DNA of 64,000 nt from Sphingobacterium chuzhouense (GCF_014692525.1 NZ_JACNYL010000002.1:1236926-1300925); one strand, 5' to 3'; shown: positions 27,993 through 36,830, numbered from the stretch's first letter. The notes: generated by a model from the letters alone, not told the origin. Numbers and translations: made by a program.

Positions 27993-29465
27993 TTATTTCT
28001 TTTCAAACTGATACCAATTCACCCGAATGGACAGTCTCATCAGTAGAGCCAAAATGACAAACACACCTATTGTACCTACAATCAAAGAATAATCCTGCAA
28101 CTGCATCAGAGAGAAAATAAAGATGTAGAAAGCGGAAAGAATACCGCTGAAAACAAGTGCAATCTTTTTGTCTTTCGTGATACCAAAGATAAATGAGGAA
28201 ATGAGTATAATCGTCGCTATCGCAGCAATTAAATACCCCCAATTAAACCCAATGTGCTCACTTAATGCCAACAGCAGTGAATAAAACAACACCATAGCAC
28301 AACCAATCAATACATATTGAACAATATGAACCCGTTGCTTTTTAATGACTTCAGTAAAGAACAATGAAGTAAACGTCAAGAGTACCACCAAAATACCATA
28401 TTTGGCAACACGCGTTGTCTTCTGATAATTATTTACAGATTCCAGAAAATTGACTTGTACCATATCCTGCTCTGTAGACATCTGTACATTTGCTCCTGTA
28501 GAAGAAACTCTAGGTTCCGGTATAACAGCCACAGGATAATCTACATCTGCAACTTCATAGTTTGTTACTTGGTACATACTACCTCGCGCCCCTTTCCACT
28601 GCTGTGGAAATTTTCGGCTGAAACTTGGGATACGCCATTTGGCGATAAAATCCTGTTGTGAAATTGTTCTATCTTCCGGCAAAAATCCTCCGTTAAAGCT
28701 GGGGTTGTCCCAGGTGCCGGAGACGATTATACTCGTCTCGTTGCTTGTGGGAAAAACAGTCAGACTGCGCGAACCCCGGATATCTAAATTTATCTCAAAT
28801 TGGCTTTTGGTTGATCTATCCGATAAATCTACGTTGGCAACCATGGTCTGTTCAAAGAGCGAAACATCGGTGTTGCCGACTTCAAATTCCACCTCACCCT
28901 GTCCCATGTTTAATTTTGGGACGGCTTTTACTCCTTTCAGATCACTTAGTCCAATAAATACCTTTGCTTTTTCCCAAGCTAGATCTTCGGGATTTAAATC
29001 CAATTTTGCCAAGTCTATTTCATCGAATTCACCACGTAGCGCAACCGTTGCATTATAAACTACCGTTTGATAGATTCCGCGTTTCAAATAGGTAGGTTCC
29101 ACTGTAGATTTCACATCGAGCTTTTTGGAAACGAGAAAGACATAATCTTTTTCGACATGTTTTTCTACCTTAATCTCACCTTTTTCATCGGTTGTATTCA
29201 CGTTATACGAATAGGTATAGGGTATTCCGATAATAGGTCCGGAAACAACTTGTTTATTACCCCATTTGCTCGCTATTTCATTGCTGACAGCTTGATCCCT
29301 ATTTTTACGTTCCCGTATTAAATCCTTCACGCTCTCCATAGGAATAAGCAATAGGAGGACTAAAAAGAGAATAATTCCTAATTTCAAGATGACAGAATTA
29401 GCCAACCGTTCAAAAAAAGTAGGTTGAGACGGTGGTAGTACCGGAGGAGTGTTTTGATTTTCCAT
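27993..29465 (-). CDS. creD: Cell envelope integrity protein CreD
   Basis: Inner-membrane protein of the CreD family; in enterobacteria it is a CreBC-regulated envelope protein of unclear biochemical function. The 490 residues show one N-terminal membrane helix (about 22-42; SVILKLGIILFLVLLLLIPM), a large periplasmic beta-rich region (about 60-350) and five or six C-terminal helices, the usual CreD layout. It is the last gene of a three-gene operon with a winged-helix regulator and a membrane protein, and carries its own palindrome just upstream of the start, suggesting separate control. Confidence 0.93.
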   Translation of the reverse strand: MENQNTPPVLPPSQPTFFERLANSVILKLGIILFLVLLLLIPMESVKDLIRERKNRDQAVSNEIASKWGNKQVVSGPIIGIPYTYSYNVNTTDEKGEIKVEKHVEKDYVFLVSKKLDVKSTVEPTYLKRGIYQTVVYNATVALRGEFDEIDLAKLDLNPEDLAWEKAKVFIGLSDLKGVKAVPKLNMGQGEVEFEVGNTDVSLFEQTMVANVDLSDRSTKSQFEINLDIRGSRSLTVFPTSNETSIIVSGTWDNPSFNGGFLPEDRTISQQDFIAKWRIPSFSRKFPQQWKGARGSMYQVTNYEVADVDYPVAVIPEPRVSSTGANVQMSTEQDMVQVNFLESVNNYQKTTRVAKYGILVVLLTFTSLFFTEVIKKQRVHIVQYVLIGCAMVLFYSLLLALSEHIGFNWGYLIAAIATIILISSFIFGITKDKKIALVFSGILSAFYIFIFSLMQLQDYSLIVGTIGVFVILALLMRLSIRVNWYQFEKK

Positions 29466-29480
29466 GTTGTTAAAGTCAAA

Positions 29481-29509
29481 AGTACTTTGTTTTTCAAAGT
29501 GAATGAATA
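29481..29509 (-). promoter_or_regulatory. Operator-like palindrome upstream of creD
   Basis: The arms ACTTTG (29484-29489) and CAAAGT (29495-29500) are separated by five T. The flanks AGT before and AATGAATA after are the same as in the palindrome at 30513-30541, which precedes the first gene of the operon. A sequence this specific found twice, each time ahead of a gene of one operon that encodes its own DNA-binding protein, is probably that protein's operator. Confidence 0.65.
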
Positions 29510-29515
29510 AAAAAA

Positions 29516-29818
29516 TTATTTATATTGCTGTTTTATTAAATTTTCTAACGCTGTTAAATGATTCTCAAAAGCTTTTGCTCCCTTTTCAGTTCGCTTATAT
29601 TGGGTGTTGGGTTTTCTATCAACAAAACTTTTCTCCACACTTATGTATCCCTCTTTCTCTAGCGTTTTTAAATTGGACGCCAGGTTACCATCGGTCACAT
29701 CCAGCATTTCCTTGAGCGAGGTGAAATCATACGAATCGTTTGCCATCAGCACGCTCATGATTTGCAGGCGTATACGATTCTCGAATACCTTATCATATAG
29801 AGAAAAATCCAACCCCAC
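29516..29818 (-). CDS. Winged-helix transcriptional regulator (HTH_34/PF13601-like)
   Basis: A 100-residue DNA-binding protein made of a single winged helix: RIRLQIMSVLMANDSYDFTS (helix 1), LKEMLDVTDGNLASNLKTLE (helix-turn-helix, about 35-54) and a wing with KSFVDRKPNTQYKRTEKGAK. This is the pattern of the small MarR/PadR-like family often encoded beside membrane proteins and CreD in Bacteroidetes. The start is a GTG, two bases after the stop of the upstream gene, so translation is probably coupled. It is the best candidate to bind the two ACTTTG-N5-CAAAGT palindromes in its own operon. Confidence 0.9.
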   Translation of the reverse strand: MGLDFSLYDKVFENRIRLQIMSVLMANDSYDFTSLKEMLDVTDGNLASNLKTLEKEGYISVEKSFVDRKPNTQYKRTEKGAKAFENHLTALENLIKQQYK

Positions 29819-29820
29819 TA

Positions 29821-30438
29821 TTATTCGTATCTTTTATGTACAATAAAACCATAAATGATGTGCAATACACCAAATCCAAATGCCCAAAACCATAATCCAT
29901 ATCCTGGAAACAGTAATGCCAATAACCCTAACAAAATCTCCAATACACCTAGCCAACGTACCTCTTTAAACGTGTAAATACCTCCAGATGTTAAAGACAG
30001 ACCATAAAAAATAAGGAGTGTTGCACCTATTAAACTGAAATAACCTTTCGACAGCAGTACTAAGGAGAACAACCCTCCTGTCATCAATGGAATAGCCATA
30101 GCCAACAACATCGCTTTACTAGATGGATTCCAAATGTGCTGGCGAGCCTTCTTCGCCTTCCTTCGAGCCATCCATAGGCCTGTTGCTAGCGAAGCGATCA
30201 ACACAACTAATGCGATACCGATTAAGCTGTTGATAACAGATGGTTCGGTAACATAATGATCCCGATAATCAAAACGACTGTCAAAACCATATACCACGAC
30301 GTACCCAGCAGCAGCTCCGAGCAATGCGTAAATACCGATCAGCACTCCAGAAAGCCCCGAAATAGACAACACTTTGGACGATTTTTCCATCATGGAGCGG
30401 ATTTGCCCTATTTCTTTTATTAAATCTTGTTGATTCAT
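29821..30438 (-). CDS. Membrane protein of the creD operon, 205 aa
   Basis: First gene of the operon with the winged-helix regulator and creD. A soluble helical start (residues 1-20) is followed by about six membrane helices (for example LSGVLIGIYALLGAAAGYVV, VINSLIGIALVVLIASLATG, and a C-terminal pair around LEILLGLLALLFPGYGLWFW). There is no signal peptide and no enzyme motif. I do not know a function. The context suggests it works with, or is sensed together with, CreD in an envelope response. Confidence 0.85.
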   Translation of the reverse strand: MNQQDLIKEIGQIRSMMEKSSKVLSISGLSGVLIGIYALLGAAAGYVVVYGFDSRFDYRDHYVTEPSVINSLIGIALVVLIASLATGLWMARRKAKKARQHIWNPSSKAMLLAMAIPLMTGGLFSLVLLSKGYFSLIGATLLIFYGLSLTSGGIYTFKEVRWLGVLEILLGLLALLFPGYGLWFWAFGFGVLHIIYGFIVHKRYE

Positions 30439-30512
30439 ATCAATTCAGTCGTTTTTTTAATCTACCGCCTTTCTATTGTGATGTCGTTTTTCCATTTATG
30501 CAATCAGTATAA

Positions 30513-30541
30513 AGTACTTTGAAAAACAAAGTAAATGAATA
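30513..30541 (-). promoter_or_regulatory. Operator-like palindrome upstream of the creD operon
   Basis: Perfect 7-base arms TACTTTG (30515-30521) and CAAAGTA (30527-30533) around five A, with the same flanks as the copy at 29481-29509. On the minus strand TACTTTG resembles a -7 box, and a TTG lies 21 bases further upstream (30555-30557), so a protein bound here would block the operon promoter. Confidence 0.65.
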
Positions 30542-30605
30542 CAAAGCATTTATGCAAGTGTAAAAATATGTTTTTTTACTTTTTATAAAATAATCAAAAA
30601 AAATC

Positions 30606-30636
30606 TTGCAAGATAACAGGAGGCTTACTATCTTTG
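30606..30636 (+). promoter_or_regulatory. Promoter of tRNA-Leu
   Basis: TTG (30606-30608), 20 bases, then TATCTTTG (30629-30636): a full match to the Bacteroidetes -33/-7 pattern. The predicted start near 30643 is about 19 bases before the mature tRNA. Confidence 0.75.
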
Positions 30637-30661
30637 TGCCACAATAAAAGTCCTAATAACT

Positions 30662-30743
30662 GCGGAAGTGGCGTAATTGGTAGCCGCACCAGACTTAGGA
30701 TCTGGCGCCGAGAGGCGTGGGGGTTCGAGTCCCTTCTTCCGCA
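30662..30743 (+). tRNA. tRNA-Leu (anticodon TAG)
   Basis: Cloverleaf drawn by eye: acceptor stem GCGGAAG / CTTCCGC, D arm with AATTGGTAG, anticodon stem CCAGA / TCTGG with loop CTTAGGA (anticodon TAG at 30696-30698), a long class II variable arm CGCC-GAGA-GGCG, and T arm GGGTTCGAGTCCC. The long variable arm and TAG anticodon identify leucine. The terminal CCA is not encoded (the gene is followed by CTTG). Confidence 0.97.
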
Positions 30744-30750
30744 CTTGATG

Positions 30751-30787
30751 TCCTCCCGAACTTAATAAACTCGGGAGGATTTTTTTT
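30751..30787 (+). terminator. Terminator after tRNA-Leu
   Basis: A 9-bp stem TCCTCCCGA / TCGGGAGGA with an 11-base loop is followed directly by T8. It separates the tRNA from tig, so some tig transcripts may arise by read-through or from a promoter I cannot identify. Confidence 0.9.
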
Positions 30788-30815
30788 GTAAAATGCGTAA
30801 AAGCGAAACGAGAGT

Positions 30816-32159
30816 ATGAATATTTCACACCAAACAGTTGACGATGTCAACGCGAACATTAAGGTTGAATTAGCGCCCGAAGATTATAATCCTTCGGTAG
30901 ATAAAGCTATTAAAGAACAAGCAAAAAAGGCTAAGTTACCAGGTTTCCGTCCGGGTATGGTTCCTCCAGGTCATATCAGACGTACATACGGGAAATCAAT
31001 CCTATTTGATGAGATCAATAAGTTGATAAATGATAAGATTTCAGAATACATCAGCGAAAACAAACTGGAAGTTTTAGGACAGCCTCTTCCTGTTGAGAGC
31101 GATGCAGACGCACAGTATAACTGGGATTTTAACGATACATTCACTTTCACATACGAAATCGGTATCGCGCCTGAATTCGAAACACCGTTCTCTAAAGATA
31201 CAGCGTTTACAACGTATGACATCAAGGCAGACGATGCTACCTTAGCAGAGCGTATTAAGAATCTTCGTCGTAGTTACGGCAAAATGACTAATCCGGAAGT
31301 TTCTGAAGAAGGAGATGTGTTATACGCGACGTTGAAACAAACCAAGGAAGAAGGTATTGAAAAAACGACTTCTGTACGCACCGACATTATTGAAGATGCG
31401 AAAACCAAAAAGGCTTTGACAGGGTTAAAACAAGATGACACGGTTAAAATAGACATCAAAAAGGCCTTTAAAGTAGCTGATATTGCACGCATCTTAGGTA
31501 TTACCGAAGATGAAGCGGAAAATCTAGACGTAACGAAATTCGAGTTGACTGTTAAAAACATCAACCGTTTGGAAGAAGCCGACTTAAACCAAGAATTCTT
31601 CGACAAGTTATTCCCTGCGGGTGATGTAACAAAGGAAGAAGAGTTCGAATCTAAAGTAAAGGAGGAAGTTGAAGGTCTTTTCAAACAAAATTCCGATCAG
31701 AAGCTGCGTAACGACATATACACTTATGGGATGGAGAAAGTAGATGTCAAATTCCCAGAGGCGTTCTTAAAAAAATGGTTGAAAGCGACGAATCCTAATA
31801 TTTCCGATGAGGAGCTGGATGAAGGTTTTGCTGATTTCTTGAGCAACTTGAAATGGACAATCATTGAAAACCGCATCGTTACGGCAAATAGCCTGGAAGT
31901 TAAGTATGACGAAGTGATTAACTTGGCAAAAGAACGTATCTATTCTCAAATCAAGATGTATAACATCAACGATGAGCCTACAGATGAACAATTAGGTCAA
32001 TATGCTCTTCAGTTATTACAAGACAGGGAACAAGCAAACCGCCTTTTCGAAGAAGCAAAAGCCCTTAAAGTTTTTGATTATCTAAAAGAAAACGTAACGT
32101 TAAAACCACAGGAAATCTCTTATGTAGATTTCGAAAAGTTAGATAAAGACAGCAAATAA
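30816..32159 (+). CDS. tig: Trigger factor
   Basis: Ribosome-bound chaperone for nascent proteins. Its 447 residues have the N-terminal ribosome-binding domain (about 1-115; LPGFRPGMVPPGHIRRTYGK holds the docking-type signature), a central FKBP-like region (about 150-245) that lacks recognisable peptidyl-prolyl isomerase motifs, and a C-terminal helical chaperone domain (about 260-430). A degenerate FKBP domain seems usual in Bacteroidetes trigger factors. The start is an ATG. The usual partners clpP and clpX are not seen downstream; the next gene is an unrelated acetyltransferase. Confidence 0.95.
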   Translation: MNISHQTVDDVNANIKVELAPEDYNPSVDKAIKEQAKKAKLPGFRPGMVPPGHIRRTYGKSILFDEINKLINDKISEYISENKLEVLGQPLPVESDADAQYNWDFNDTFTFTYEIGIAPEFETPFSKDTAFTTYDIKADDATLAERIKNLRRSYGKMTNPEVSEEGDVLYATLKQTKEEGIEKTTSVRTDIIEDAKTKKALTGLKQDDTVKIDIKKAFKVADIARILGITEDEAENLDVTKFELTVKNINRLEEADLNQEFFDKLFPAGDVTKEEEFESKVKEEVEGLFKQNSDQKLRNDIYTYGMEKVDVKFPEAFLKKWLKATNPNISDEELDEGFADFLSNLKWTIIENRIVTANSLEVKYDEVINLAKERIYSQIKMYNINDEPTDEQLGQYALQLLQDREQANRLFEEAKALKVFDYLKENVTLKPQEISYVDFEKLDKDSK

Positions 32160-32189
32160 GCGTCTAAAAAAATAACAACCACAAACTAA

Positions 32190-32220
32190 GGCTACCTTTT
32201 TGGGGTAGCCTTTACTATTT
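32190..32220 (+). terminator. Terminator after tig
   Basis: A 7-bp stem GGCTACC (32190-32196) / GGTAGCC (32204-32210) is followed by a T-rich run (TTTACTATTTTTTG). Confidence 0.8.
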
Positions 32221-32228
32221 TTTGAAAG

Positions 32229-32786
32229 ATGTTACAGATTAGAAAAGCCCTGCCTACTGATGCGAATGCAATAGCGCCCATCATGTTGACAGCTATGGAA
32301 GATATTATCTATTATTTTATTGGTGAACAAGATCAGCAAAAAGCAATCACTTTTCTGGCATATCACATTGCGCAACCACGAAATCAATATAGCTATGAAC
32401 ATATCATCGTTGCGGAAGAAGATGGGAATATTATTGGACAAATCTGTCTTTATCCGGGAGATGAGCTGGAACAATTGCGAGCACCTATCATCTCCTATTT
32501 ACATACACATTTTAAGAGTGAACCGAACTTGGGCAATGAAACACAGGCTGGTGAAGTGTATATCGACACCCTAGCAGTATCTGCTGCTGCACAAGGTAAA
32601 GGCATTGGAAAAATCTTGTTACTTTATGCCATTGATCTTTTCGTACATCGAAAAAAAGAAGTGTTAGGGTTATTAGTGGACAAAGAAAATCCAAAAGCAA
32701 AAAAACTTTATTTAAACATGGGCTTCAAACCAGTAAGGGACGTCTTTCTCTTTGAAAAAGAACTCGTACATTTACAGTATTCGTGA
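32229..32786 (+). CDS. GNAT family N-acetyltransferase
   Basis: Transfers an acetyl group from acetyl-CoA to an amine of an unknown substrate. The 185 residues begin with the family start LQIRKALPTDANAIAPIMLT and carry the acetyl-CoA-binding stretch YIDTLAVSAAAQGKGIGKIL (about 110-130; the Q-G-K-G-I-G-K loop) and a C-terminal GLLVDKENPKAKKLYLNMGF motif. It is cytoplasmic and preceded by the tig terminator, so probably transcribed separately. It is convergent with the DUF3943 gene. The substrate cannot be predicted. Confidence 0.93.
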   Translation: MLQIRKALPTDANAIAPIMLTAMEDIIYYFIGEQDQQKAITFLAYHIAQPRNQYSYEHIIVAEEDGNIIGQICLYPGDELEQLRAPIISYLHTHFKSEPNLGNETQAGEVYIDTLAVSAAAQGKGIGKILLLYAIDLFVHRKKEVLGLLVDKENPKAKKLYLNMGFKPVRDVFLFEKELVHLQYS

Positions 32787-32818
32787 CTCATTAGCTCTTC
32801 TTTTCGCCGCTTTTGAGA

Positions 32819-34303
32819 TTAAAATCTAACGTTATATCCTATAGAGATTCGGCCAAACGGGAATTTTCGGTTAAAATCGGTGTACTGTTCGTCCTCAAAA
32901 TGTCCTTCCAATGCAAAATAGCCAGAGCTAACATTTAATGAGAAGTTTTTGATGATGCGTAAATTAGCCTCCAATGTCCCTGCGTGCAGAATGTAATACG
33001 ATTCATTTCCGCTAATGGTGAAAAAAACACCACCATTGTAGTCTCCCGTAATAAGTAAGCGGTTCAGTACGCTTAATTCAGCATGGTAACGATATCCCGC
33101 TCCAGAACCGTAATTATAATTCCGGCTCGCACCATATAGCAAATAGGGATCTGGTACACCTGCCAATAAAATTGCTCCCACACCTACACTCATATTGAGC
33201 CGATTCTGCTTTTTATATCGGAACTCTGAGTTCCAATTATACATTAAATTCTGTGCCCCATAAAAAAAAGCATCATTATTATAAAAGTCGTAGTTGGCAC
33301 TCAATATCCCATAATGTTCACCACGCTTGGTTTTGAAGAACTTGTTACCATACAGTAGTGCATGTACATTAACTGCGTTGATAAACGTACTATCTCCCCT
33401 TCCAAACTCCAGGTTCACATAGAATTGATCAAACGGGCGCTTTATGTTTTCGGGGCCATTGCTATACCATAGCCTGAGTCGACCGTACGAACCATTTTTG
33501 CCTTTTTCTAAAATATCCCCTTCTTGCGCATCGAATCGACGGACACCTATATTGACTTCCGCCCATATTGTAGAAGAGTCGACGGCATTGTATTCATCAA
33601 CCTTCCCCCATTTACCGTCTAGCAAACGATTTAAACCATTCACTGGATTAACGAAAAACGCACCTATTTCATTCGAAGTTCTTAAATGTCGATGTCTCCC
33701 CCCTCTCCCCAAAATATTACGGGCAATACGGTGCGTCATTTCTCCAAGAATGATTCCACCATAGGTAGTATTTACTAAATCGTTAATTGAGGGTGCTTGC
33801 GTTTCGCCACCTGTCTCCCAAATATAGCTTCCCGCCAATGTAGCGATACTGGACTGATAAAAGTTGTAACCATTACTTCTAAATGCATTAAAATAAAGTT
33901 GCCCATGGTAAGGATGATCTAAATGATTGGTTGTAAACTGGTTGTCATCCCAATCCCATGCAGAGAATCGTTGATGGTCAATAAAATTTTTAAAACTGAT
34001 ATACGAATAAGGATCTTTCGTAATAAACCGGTTGAATGTTGCCGGAAAAGCCTGCGTTAAAAACCATTCCGTGCCTGCTCTCCAAAATTTCTTTTCTCTT
34101 TTAGGTTCTTCTGTTGTACGAGCAAAGCGAGGTAGTGAATCCGCTTGTAAATGTTGCCCCCAACGCGACTGGCGACTGGTATCCAGCAGCTGTACTGTAG
34201 TATCTATGCCGTGTAGGATACCAAAGTGTTGGGCATCAACATTGATGCTACATAATGATAAAATCGTCAACAAAAAACAATAGCGTAATAATCTCATTAT
34301 CAT
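32819..34303 (-). CDS. DUF3943 domain-containing outer-membrane-type protein
   Basis: Secreted or outer-membrane protein of unknown function. The 494 residues start with a signal peptide (MIMRLLRYCFLLTILSLCSINVDAQ; an internal ATG at 34297 is also possible). A DUF3943-like region follows at about 80-230 with many aromatics (SYISFKNFIDHQRFSAWDWD, LDHPYHGQLYFNAFRSNGYN), then a C-terminal half of alternating beta strands ending in RISIGYNVRF. The terminal Phe and the strand pattern suggest a membrane beta-barrel. No neighbour helps to define its job. Confidence 0.85.
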   Translation of the reverse strand: MIMRLLRYCFLLTILSLCSINVDAQHFGILHGIDTTVQLLDTSRQSRWGQHLQADSLPRFARTTEEPKREKKFWRAGTEWFLTQAFPATFNRFITKDPYSYISFKNFIDHQRFSAWDWDDNQFTTNHLDHPYHGQLYFNAFRSNGYNFYQSSIATLAGSYIWETGGETQAPSINDLVNTTYGGIILGEMTHRIARNILGRGGRHRHLRTSNEIGAFFVNPVNGLNRLLDGKWGKVDEYNAVDSSTIWAEVNIGVRRFDAQEGDILEKGKNGSYGRLRLWYSNGPENIKRPFDQFYVNLEFGRGDSTFINAVNVHALLYGNKFFKTKRGEHYGILSANYDFYNNDAFFYGAQNLMYNWNSEFRYKKQNRLNMSVGVGAILLAGVPDPYLLYGASRNYNYGSGAGYRYHAELSVLNRLLITGDYNGGVFFTISGNESYYILHAGTLEANLRIIKNFSLNVSSGYFALEGHFEDEQYTDFNRKFPFGRISIGYNVRF

Positions 34304-34412
34304 CTTAAACCCACAAAGGTATAATTTGTGTGATGGAAACCGAAAATCGAAAGAAAAAAAACATGTTTTGCGTTAATTTGTTATTTTTATGTTGAACCAA
34401 CATAGACATATC

Positions 34413-35108
34413 ATGAGGAAATTAATCTTAACGACCGTTTTAATGTTTATTGCCACATGGATTATGGCCCAGACTGCGTCAAATCTTAAAGGTGTATATA
34501 CAACGAAAAAAGGCGACACAAATATTGTTTGGATGTTTATTGACGGATATTCTTCTCAAACTACCTATAAAGACGATACTTATGTATCGACTTTTGGCGG
34601 TCCTTATACTTATCGAGATGGATCGTTAAACATTCAAGTTGAGTACAACGATGTCGATGCCAGTACCATTGGTCAAACAAAAAGCTTTGCTTTGACAGCA
34701 AAAGCGGACGGTTTACAAGAACAATCTGGACAAACATGGAAGAAGGAAACAGCTAAAGCTCAGGATTTGGATGGGTTGTGGCGGATAACCGGACGAAAAC
34801 AAGGCAACGACCTCGTCCAAATACACCAAAGTGGTACCCGCAAAACCATTAAGCTCTTAGTGGATGGCTATTTCCAATGGATGGCTATAGATCCAGGAGC
34901 AAAGACTTTTTCCGGTACAGGAGGAGGACATTATACATTTACTGACGGTAAATACAGCGAACACATCCTATTTTTCTCACGAGATAATTCTCGTGTTGGC
35001 GCTAGTCTGAGTTTTGACGGCGAATTAAAAGACGGAGCTTGGCATCACAGCGGCTTGAGTTCAAAAGGTGACCCTATCTATGAAATTTGGAGTAGAGATA
35101 ACAAATAA
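34413..35108 (+). CDS. Secreted protein with two lipocalin-like repeats, 231 aa
   Basis: The start at 34413 gives a signal peptide (MRKLILTTVLMFIATWIMAQ), whereas an ATG 24 bases upstream adds only charged residues before it. The mature protein seems to contain the same small beta-rich unit twice. The first unit (about 22-115) has LKGVYTT, WMFIDGYSSQT and TFGGPYTYRDGSLN; the second (about 120-230) has LDGLWRITG, LLVDGYFQWM and GTGGGHYTFTDGKYS. Similar units are annotated as lipocalin-like or DUF4488-like, but I am not sure of the family. It is probably periplasmic and may bind a small ligand. Confidence 0.8.
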   Translation: MRKLILTTVLMFIATWIMAQTASNLKGVYTTKKGDTNIVWMFIDGYSSQTTYKDDTYVSTFGGPYTYRDGSLNIQVEYNDVDASTIGQTKSFALTAKADGLQEQSGQTWKKETAKAQDLDGLWRITGRKQGNDLVQIHQSGTRKTIKLLVDGYFQWMAIDPGAKTFSGTGGGHYTFTDGKYSEHILFFSRDNSRVGASLSFDGELKDGAWHHSGLSSKGDPIYEIWSRDNK

Positions 35109-35148
35109 AAAGCTTTTCAGCCCGCCTATTAAACTGCGGGCTGAAAAG
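35108..35148 (-). terminator. Terminator of the cysE-cysM operon
   Basis: A 13-bp perfect stem CTTTTCAGCCCGC / GCGGGCTGAAAAG (35113-35125 and 35136-35148), followed on the minus strand by T5 (CTTTTTATTTG). It directly follows the cysM stop and also faces the convergent secreted-protein gene. Confidence 0.9.
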
Positions 35149-36021
35149 TTATCCAAACAAATCAGAGCTTAAATAACGATCTCCACGATCACAGGCTATA
35201 AAAACAACAATACCTTCATCGATTTCGTTGGCAACCTGTAACGCTGCATGAAACGCACCACCAGTACTCATACCTGCGAAAATCCCCTCTTGTCTGACTA
35301 ACTCCCGCGTTCTTCTAACAGCATCTTGTTGAGCGATATCAATCACCCGATCTACACGCGAAGCATCGAATATTTTAGGCAAATAAGCCGCTGGCCATCG
35401 ACGAATCCCCGGTATGGAAGATTCCTCCGTTGGCTGACAGCCCACAATCTGAATGGCTGAATTTTTATCTTTTAAAAACATCGAGCACCCCATAATTGTA
35501 CCCGTCGTTCCCATAGCACTGACAAAGTGTGTAATCTTTCCTTCGGTATCGCGCCAAATTTCTGGCCCTGTGGTCTTGATATGGGCTTTATAGTTATCTG
35601 GGTTGGCAAACTGATTTAAAATAAAGTAATCTCCTGAGGCCGCCTTTTCTTCTGCATAATCACGACAGGTCTCCATATTATCCAATAGCGTTACCTTTGC
35701 ACCATACGCTTCCATCGTTAGTGTTCGTTCACGCGTAGAAGTAGCGGGCATAACCAATTCCAGTTCCAAGCCATATAGGCCTGCAATCATTGCCAAGGCA
35801 ATACCGGTATTACCCGAGGTAGCCTCAATCAATCTCGATTCTTTTGTAATCTCTCCTCTTTCCAGTGCCGAGCGGATCATATTCAACGCCGCTCTATCCT
35901 TCACGGAGCCAGCTGGATTATTTCCTTCCATTTTAGCAAAAATCTTCACATTGGAATTATCGTGGAAGGACGTAATTTCCACAAGAGGGGTGTTGCCAAT
36001 GGCATCTATCAAATTTCCCAT
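35149..36021 (-). CDS. cysM: Cysteine synthase B (O-acetylserine sulfhydrylase, CysM type)
   Basis: PLP enzyme that makes L-cysteine from O-acetylserine and sulfide (or thiosulfate in CysM). The 290 residues match the CysM rather than the CysK form: the PLP lysine Lys41 in NNPAGSVKDRAALNMI, TSGNTGIALAMIAG (about 68-81), TTGPEIWRDTEGKITHFVSA (about 150) and SSIPGIRRWPAAYLP (about 200), which are near-identical to E. coli CysM by memory. Its first base overlaps the last base of cysE, so the two are translationally linked and form the last two steps of cysteine synthesis. Confidence 0.96.
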   Translation of the reverse strand: MGNLIDAIGNTPLVEITSFHDNSNVKIFAKMEGNNPAGSVKDRAALNMIRSALERGEITKESRLIEATSGNTGIALAMIAGLYGLELELVMPATSTRERTLTMEAYGAKVTLLDNMETCRDYAEEKAASGDYFILNQFANPDNYKAHIKTTGPEIWRDTEGKITHFVSAMGTTGTIMGCSMFLKDKNSAIQIVGCQPTEESSIPGIRRWPAAYLPKIFDASRVDRVIDIAQQDAVRRTRELVRQEGIFAGMSTGGAFHAALQVANEIDEGIVVFIACDRGDRYLSSDLFG

Positions 36022-36830
36022 TATGCGATAGGTTTTGAGTCAATAAATTTAGAATTAGGTTGATGATAAACCGTAGTATAGGGGTCTATACTAGAAGTCA
36101 ACCACACATTTCCACCAATAATGGAGTGATGGCCGATTACCGTTTGTCCTCCTAGGATCGTAGCGCCTGCATAAATAATTACATGGTCTTCGATAATTGG
36201 ATGACGTTGGGTGTCTACCATATTTTTCTCTACACTCAGCGCACCCAGCGTTACGCCTTGATATAGCTTGACATGGTCTCCGATGATACAAGTCTCCCCT
36301 ATCACCAGACCAGTTCCATGATCGATATATAAATATCGGCCTATTCGGGCTCCCGGATGGATGTCGATTCCTGTTTTGGAGTGTGCGTGTTCGGTTAATA
36401 TACGAGGAATAAGTGGTACATTCGATTTCCATAGTTGATGTGCCAGGCGGTAAACACATATAGCCGTAAAACCGGGATATGTGCGTATGACTTCCCGTAA
36501 ACTGCGTGCCGCAGGATCGCCATCCATAATCGCTTGCGCATCCGTGAGCATTACATCATAAATAGCCGGAAGTTCTTCGAGAAAACGGCGTGCAATCAGT
36601 TTATTGTCACAATGTGAACATGCTTTCGTTTTCATCAACAATTCCAACAATTCTTCTTCGGCTTCTTCAAAAGCTTTCCGAACATCATCTACACCCTGAA
36701 AATGAGATGATTGTCTTTCCGGAAATAGCAAATGCAGCACATGCATCGCCCAATCTGCTATCCGGGCGTTGCTCGGCATGTCTTGAACTTCCATTTGCTT
36801 TTGATATATATGTCGATAAAATTCTTCCAT
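36021..36830 (-). CDS. cysE: Serine O-acetyltransferase
   Basis: Acetylates L-serine to O-acetylserine, the substrate of the adjacent CysM. It has 269 residues: an N-terminal helical region (about 1-130), then a left-handed parallel beta-helix of hexapeptide repeats (GIDIHPGARIGRYLYIDHGT, VIGETCIIGDHVKLYQGVTL, IIEDHVIIYAGATILGGQTV) with the active-site His in IDHGTG. The C-terminus ends FIDSKPIA, which lacks the clear CysE-type C-terminal Ile tail used to bind CysK, consistent with pairing to CysM rather than CysK. A possible -7 box (minus-strand TAAATTTG) lies at 36858-36865. Confidence 0.95.
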   Translation of the reverse strand: MEEFYRHIYQKQMEVQDMPSNARIADWAMHVLHLLFPERQSSHFQGVDDVRKAFEEAEEELLELLMKTKACSHCDNKLIARRFLEELPAIYDVMLTDAQAIMDGDPAARSLREVIRTYPGFTAICVYRLAHQLWKSNVPLIPRILTEHAHSKTGIDIHPGARIGRYLYIDHGTGLVIGETCIIGDHVKLYQGVTLGALSVEKNMVDTQRHPIIEDHVIIYAGATILGGQTVIGHHSIIGGNVWLTSSIDPYTTVYHQPNSKFIDSKPIA

